From NCBI GenBank assembly GCA_013054445.1, contig JAAMPI010000947.1, forward strand, positions 1 through 22,498: 22,498 bases of DNA, given 5' to 3'. The notes beneath the pieces were generated by a model. That model had not been told where the DNA came from. It did not search any database and worked only from the letters and a program-made list of their open reading frames with translations. Below are positions 17,780 through 22,498 of the stretch, in pieces. The first letter of the stretch is position 1. Each line of letters starts with the position of its first letter. Source of the DNA: Cudoniella acicularis (Eukaryota; Ascomycota; Leotiomycetes; Helotiales; Helotiaceae). The position numbers and the translations under genes are program-made.

Positions 17780-20118
17780 ATGATCTCAGCTCCCGCATTT
17801 TTATTGACAGCAGCGCCATTCTTCTTTTTGACAGCTGCTCAGACCTTCCAGAGATTGGGTGGTTGTCCAAGTATACAGCTGTGTCTGCATCTATATCTTT
17901 AGCTGCCCCGCAATGCTAATTGCTAGCAGCTCTCGGATGTGTGTTACCACCTGATCAAACCGACTTTCTGGCTGGCCAATATTTTGACATTCGCCTCGAG
18001 GTGTGTTAATGGCAATCTTGACGTTCAATTTTAGCAGATTCAAGCTGATACATGCAATTTCACAGGTTCACGCACCTGTCAATGGTTTTGAAGCAAATGG
18101 AGGAATTCCCGATCCGAATTTTACTTTCACAGTCGCAAAGGTTGGCGGTACAGCCCAATCAGCCGCAATGTTCTTCAAAATTGCGGAATCTGCATTGAAG
18201 CGATGGAACTTCACCCGGTATGAGGACCGTTTTGCCCAAGACGCCCATGCGCCTTCAGTGGTCCGAGTCACATCCAAAGCATACCAGCGTGTTGCTTTAT
18301 ACGAGCCTGGGGAGTATGTTGCAATTTTGAACTATTACAATGGTACCAAAACCGTGGCCAATTGGATAGTCCGACATTTGCAACAGACAAAGAAGGCAAA
18401 GAATGTCATCTTGTTCATTGGTAAGGAAAGCCTCCAAGTTGCAAAATCCACCAGCGCTTGCTAATCTGCTTCAGGCGATGGAATGACCACAAATATGATA
18501 ATTGCCACACGTTTGATTGCTCACAAGAGTATCGACGTAAAATATCAATCCACCATGCAAATGGACAAATTTCCTGTACTGGGAGATTAAATGGTTGGTT
18601 ACTTTCACACCAAAGCGGACTTCAACTCACTCTTTCCAGACCCACTCACTCGATTCCTATATAACAGGTTCTGCGAGCAGTGCCTCTGCATTATATTCTG
18701 GTCACAAGAGTACTGCCAATGCCATGGGCGTCTATGCAGACTCTAGTGCTGATCTTTTTGATGATCTAAAGGTCGAGACAATTGTTGAACCACTCACACG
18801 TATCTGGGAAAGTGCTATAGGCATTGTTAGCACCGCTTTCATTGTAGATGCGACACCAATTGCTCTTACCGGTCACACTCGTGCTCGTTCTCAATACGGC
18901 CCTTGATTGATCAAGCTCTAAGAGCTGTCACTAACTATACGTGGACGAAATGGTCCGGACCTGATGTCTTCTTCGGTGCTAGTGCAAAACAATTCGTTGC
19001 AGATTCCAACTCATACCAAGGCAAAGATTATTACAAAGAATTCGCCAATGCTGGATACTCCATTTCTTTGAACAAGACATCTCTTCTCAACGTTGAAAGC
19101 GACAAAAAGGCACTCGGAATCTTCTGCACATCCAATCTTCCTGTCTAGCTCGGTCGCAACGTGTATAAGGACTACCTCAATACTACGACCAATGACCCTT
19201 CAGGAAATAAGAAGCCTGCATTAGATCTCCCAGGTCTGAAAGAGATGACTCTCAAAGCAATTGATATTCTCCATGCTCGTGGTGGTGATAATAGATTCTT
19301 CATGATGTCAGAAGCTGCCTCACTTGACAAACAAATGCATACGCTGGACTATGATCGCGCCCTTGGAGACTTGCTCGAGTTGGATGATATAGTTAATGCC
19401 ACCATTGCTAAGCTGAAGTCGCTTGGGGAGCTTGGAATACCCTCATTATCATTACGGCTGATCACGGTCATGGCTTTGACGTCTTCGGCTCGGCTGATAC
19501 AAAGTACTTGAGCTCCAAGTCAGACGATCGCGAAAAGCGCAACGCCATTAGTATTTACACCAATTTTGGCTTAATTCAATACACGGTCACCAATGCCAGC
19601 ATTTCTTACAACACTGGAGTCAATTTTCCAGTCAACTGGGATCCTCGATATACTCTTGCACAGGGAGTGGGGCCAATCCCGATAATAGAGAGAATTATCG
19701 TGTGCACAATTCTGGGCCACGTCTCCCAGCTACCAACATTACTGGTTTCCCAGCTGATGACTATTTTGTCAACCCTAAGGAAAACACAGATGGCTTCATT
19801 GTCAATGGTACTCTCCCAACGAACGAGGCCCAAGGTGTGCACTCTCTTACCGATGTCCCTGTCTTCGCTATGGGTCCTTGCCAGGAATTATCCGGAGGTG
19901 TCTATGGTATCATTGACATTTTCTTCAATATGGCAAACTGTCTTGGACTTGGAAGATCGAGCAACGCAACTGGAGGAAGTAATAGCACAGTACCCACGCC
20001 AACTGTTTCAGCTGTCCCCTTCAAGGGTTCAGCACCAACGAATAGTGTGCAGAGAGGATTATGGGTGGGAATGATTGCATTCCAAATGTCCATTGCATGG
20101 ACGGTATACAAATTTTAA
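17780..20118 (+). pseudogene. Alkaline phosphatase, GPI-anchored type, multiply disrupted
   Basis: Exons by family and frame: 17780-17870, 17930-18000, 18066-18420, 18475-18593, then 18640 to 20118. It opens with a hydrophobic signal sequence (MISAPAFLLTAAPFFFLTAA). Alkaline phosphatase landmarks appear in order: NVILFIGDGMT (metal-binding Asp), the nucleophile segment TGSASSASALYSGHKS (where Asp is expected before the Ser it has Gly), MMSEAASLDKQMH, ITADHGHGFDVFG and EAQGVHSLTDVPVFAMGP. It closes with a Ser/Thr/Gly-rich stalk and the hydrophobic tail GLWVGMIAFQMSIAWTVYKF, like a GPI signal. Disruptions: TAA 18588-18590 in FPVLGD*M, -1 at about 18901-18905, TAG 19146-19148 in SNLPV*LGRNVY, -1 at 19431-19436, and -1 in the G run 19669-19672. 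The first acceptor is a NAGNAG-like pair (17926 or 17929). With five lesions it cannot make the full enzyme, though all segments are still recognisable. The two nonsense changes fit TpA products of CpA. Confidence 0.88.
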
Positions 20119-20857
20119 TTACGACAAGAAAAAATTAATGATACAAGATGAGGACTAGTTGTAGAGTTGCAATGAATTATGAAGTAATGGAACTTCTCGC
20201 AGTTGTCTTAGAGATCGTTACTGGTCAAGAATTTTGATTTGTTACACTTTTTCAAATCCTCAGAGTCCAGAAATTTACACACTATCAAAGATAGCTCAGC
20301 TTGTTCTTGAAATTTCTTTGAAGCTCAACCTTTTGCCATGCTTACTCGTTAACGTCTAGGGTCAAGGCGCCTCCCGAAAGCCCGGAGTTATGACTCTGAC
20401 AATTAGGCTAAAAGGACTTGAGTAGTTGGTGCCTCGCGTCAAATTCCGGGGTACAAGGGCTCAACCAATCAATACAATATGGACCAGTCAGTTGGGCCTG
20501 GAGAGTTTCAATGCCAGCATGCGGTGTAACACCTTCCTTGTTCTAATATTCTCATGCGGCCTGCTTAGGTATGCTTGATCCTGTTTCGAGCATTACGCCC
20601 CCAAAGGCGACAAAGATACAAGTCACCGCAGCATTATTTAAGCCATCGTCGATTACCAATTATCCCATCATGTTAAGCGCCAGCTGTCCCTGCTCTTAAA
20701 TGTTCCTTCCACGCGTCGTCGTTATTCCCTATGAAATATCCTCCTTTTCAAGTTTTTTCTCAAAGACTATTCGTGCATTGCTGCTACAAACCGTGTGACA
20801 AACACCCTGCAACTCGGCGCTCTCCACCTCTTTTCAAACAACCCAGCGCCGCAAAAT
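20119..20857. promoter_or_regulatory. Upstream region of the Cys/His-module gene
   Basis: These 739 bp contain no exon signal that I can support. A CCAAT box lies near 20464 and pyrimidine-rich tracts at about 20739-20760 and 20820-20845, plausible core-promoter context for the ATG at 20858. Confidence 0.35.
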
Positions 20858-21790
20858 ATGGGAAGTGGTTCTAGTTCCGAGGGTAAGCCGGCAGCTCCGC
20901 AGTGACTCATCGCTCAAGAAAAAAACGCCGAGCTGAGCTTCTTTCTAACAACTCATAGCTGGCGCAGCTGAGTGTAGCATAGACGGATGCGCCGTTGGAC
21001 GGATCAGCGGTTCTTGGTACTGTAATTCACGTAAGTTTTCGATCTTAAAACTTACGAGAAAGAGAGAGGGGGGCTAATAGTAAAGGTAGATAGTTGTTGG
21101 GTGAGAGGGTGCTATGCTGGGACGTATAATTATTTCTGTACCGGTCGTGAGTTTTTCGAATTTTTTCCTTTCTCGGAATGACACTCGGCTTGGACCTTTT
21201 TTAACTTTCTTATCTTCTATTATGGTATGTTTTATTTTATTAAAATAAATTGACATATATATGGAATGAATAGATGAGTGTGTTGTGGGAGGGTGTATGC
21301 AGTTGATAAAATATTACAAGGCAGCTGATGGGACGTTGACTGGGTTAACGACATGTGCTATACGTAAGTCTTCCCCCCCTCCTCTTTTTCCCTGAGACCC
21401 ACACTTTATTATTTAATCTGAAAGAGTACTGTACGGGACTCAAGCTAACATCACACAAGACACCTGCCGCCACACAGACTGCACCGTGGGCACTCGAACA
21501 GCCGATGATTTATATTGTCACGGCCGTAAGTTGTCATGTTTCTAATCTCCAGAGTCCAGAGCCCAAACCAGATTGTGGCTTTTCAATATTAATTTTGCGG
21601 CTTTTAGATGCTTGTACTACTCAGAGTTGCTATAGGATTAAAGTCTGGGATGCCAATGGGCAGTTTTGGCATCATTATTGCTCGGATCGTGAGTACCCTT
21701 TCTTGTGGAGCTGGTAGAGTGAGGAGTTGGTGAGATTCGTTTTGTACTGACGCGGGATTTTATATAGATCTTACGGCTAGTGTGAGATGA
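20858..21790 (+). CDS. Five-module C-x4-C-xn-C-x2-H protein, one module per exon
   Basis: Seven exons: 20858-20882, 20959-21030, 21090-21146, 21274-21363, 21460-21525, 21608-21688, 21768-21790; 137 aa. Modules: C14-C19-C30-H33; C35-C40-C49-H52; C54-C59-C79-H82; C84-C89-C101-H104; C106-C111-C128-H131. Each is C-x4-C-x8..19-C-x2-H, and exactly one residue separates each His from the next Cys. Three modules have Tyr (YC) and one Phe before the third Cys. All six introns are phase 1. Introns 2-6 split the last His codon (C|AC or C|AT), with donors GTAAGT or GTGAGT. The acceptors all leave a two-base start (AC or AT) that completes the His codon. The leader MGSGSSSEAGAAE has no signal peptide; the tail is LTASVR. 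The pattern suggests tandem small zinc-binding knuckles, loosely like WRKY19-type fingers. Function unknown; could bind nucleic acid or protein. Confidence 0.82.
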
Positions 21791-22128
21791 TTAGGGCAGG
21801 TGCAGGCAGTGGTCTGATATAGTAGGGATAAAAACCGCTATATATAAAAATATATATTTCTAGTAAAGATATGGGATGGTAAAGCCAGAGAAATACTACA
21901 AGGGGAATAAACAATACTCTCAATCTCCATCCATCGAGGTCTTCTTCCTCTTCCTCTTCTCCAAGTTCGAAGATCAAAATTCCGCTGTTGTAATGGTCTC
22001 ACAAAGCCAGACAAGCTGAGATTCAAATGCTCCTGCAGCAATTTTCAGCACCACAATCTAAACACCAATAAATCGAGAATGGGTGGGTCTCTTGGAAAAG
22101 CCTATTCACCATGCTCACAAATTCAGCC
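21791..22128. other. Convergent intergenic region
   Basis: These 338 bp lie between the module gene stop (+) and the stop of the right-edge gene (-). An AT-rich, near-palindromic TATATA stretch lies at about 21840-21858, and a CT-rich tract at 21938-21962. No coding signal was seen. It should hold both transcript ends. Confidence 0.4.
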
Positions 22129-22498
22129 TCACCCCTTGACAAAAGGCAACTCCTTTGGCACACCATAATCATCACAGCTAGAAAATCGCCACGCGCCCTT
22201 CAGCTTTGGCACATAAAGCCACCTAAAGATCTGCTGGACAAACCACGGGAACGGCGGGAAGCGCGGTCCATGAATACCGCCTTCATAGGTGACATCCGAG
22301 TTGGTGATTAGGAACGGAACTTCTTTCACCTTTAAACTAAAGTCAGCTTCATTTTCAATTTTGCAACTCTAAAACCAAAGATATAGAAGGTGGTAGGGGC
22401 TAAGGAGAGGAGGAAAATATTAAAAAAAGTTACTCTATCAGCCCCCTTCTTCGACTCCGCCGCCATCGCCTTTCCAAGCGCCAACCAATCAATCCCCT
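22129..22498 (-). CDS. Unrecognised protein, C-terminal part (runs off right edge)
   Basis: Two exons are inferred on the minus strand: 22498-22434 (partial) and 22329-22129, joined across a 104-nt intron (22330-22433) with donor GTAACT, branch GCTGAC and an AAG acceptor. The frame reads GIDWLALGKAMAAESKKGAD at the edge. It continues VKEVPFLITNSDVTYEGG, then a Pro/aromatic-rich segment (GPRFPPFPWFVQQIFRWLYV) that could touch a membrane, and ends GVPKELPFVKG. The stop is at 22131-22129. I do not recognise the family. The open frame, splice signals and non-repetitive composition support a real gene; the N-terminal part lies outside the window. Confidence 0.6.

Noticed and set aside
21031..21273. 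Reading 21031-21273 as a single long intron of the module gene
   Set aside because: It contains a 57-nt exon (21090-21146) with acceptor and donor, coding a complete C-x4-C-x8-C-x2-H module in the same phase, so two introns are the better model.

Overview
The window looks like chromosomal DNA of a filamentous ascomycete (Pezizomycotina). Genes carry short introns, mostly 46-140 nt, with GT(R)AGT-like donors, CTAAC/CTGAC branch sites and nearby acceptors. Protein types include a Zn2Cys6 regulator, a fungal-type prolyl hydroxylase, an NmrA-like reductase and a GPI-type phosphatase. A leotiomycete is my guess from protein flavour only. All exon models come from reading frames, splice signals and remembered family motifs; no search was run.

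Layout. 1-376 (-): N-terminus of a secreted protein that runs off the left edge. 1259-2174 (+): prolyl 4-hydroxylase. 2904-3371 (+): NTF2/SnoaL-like gene with an in-frame stop. 4211-6060 (+): type-B carboxylesterase with two +1 frameshifts. 6625-7215: four degenerate repeats of about 150-167 bp. 7449-8378 (-): NmrA-like reductase. 8839-10005 (+): Zn2Cys6 regulator, sharing a 460-bp promoter with the reductase that holds a perfect 13-bp inverted repeat. 10108-11621 (-): six-exon zinc alcohol dehydrogenase. 12877-14026 (+): six-exon metallo-beta-lactamase-fold lactonase. 14921-16501 (+): succinate-semialdehyde-dehydrogenase-like enzyme with a GC-AG intron. 17780-20118 (+): alkaline phosphatase pseudogene with two nonsense codons and three -1 frameshifts. 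20858-21790 (+): small seven-exon gene. 22129-22498 (-): C-terminus of an unrecognised protein running off the right edge.

How genes may work together. Reductase, regulator, alcohol dehydrogenase, lactonase and aldehyde dehydrogenase (7.4-16.5 kb) are intact and contiguous. They could form a catabolic cluster: lactone ring opening, oxidation of a hydroxy acid to a semialdehyde, then oxidation to a diacid. This parallels the logic of bacterial attKLM. It is inference; specificity cannot be read from sequence. The genes on either side of this block are broken.

The most unusual object is the 20858-21790 gene. It has five back-to-back C-x4-C-xn-C-x2-H modules, one module per exon. Every internal module boundary is a phase-1 intron that splits the codon of the module's last histidine. 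No exon exceeds 90 nt, so the gene is invisible to open-reading-frame scans.
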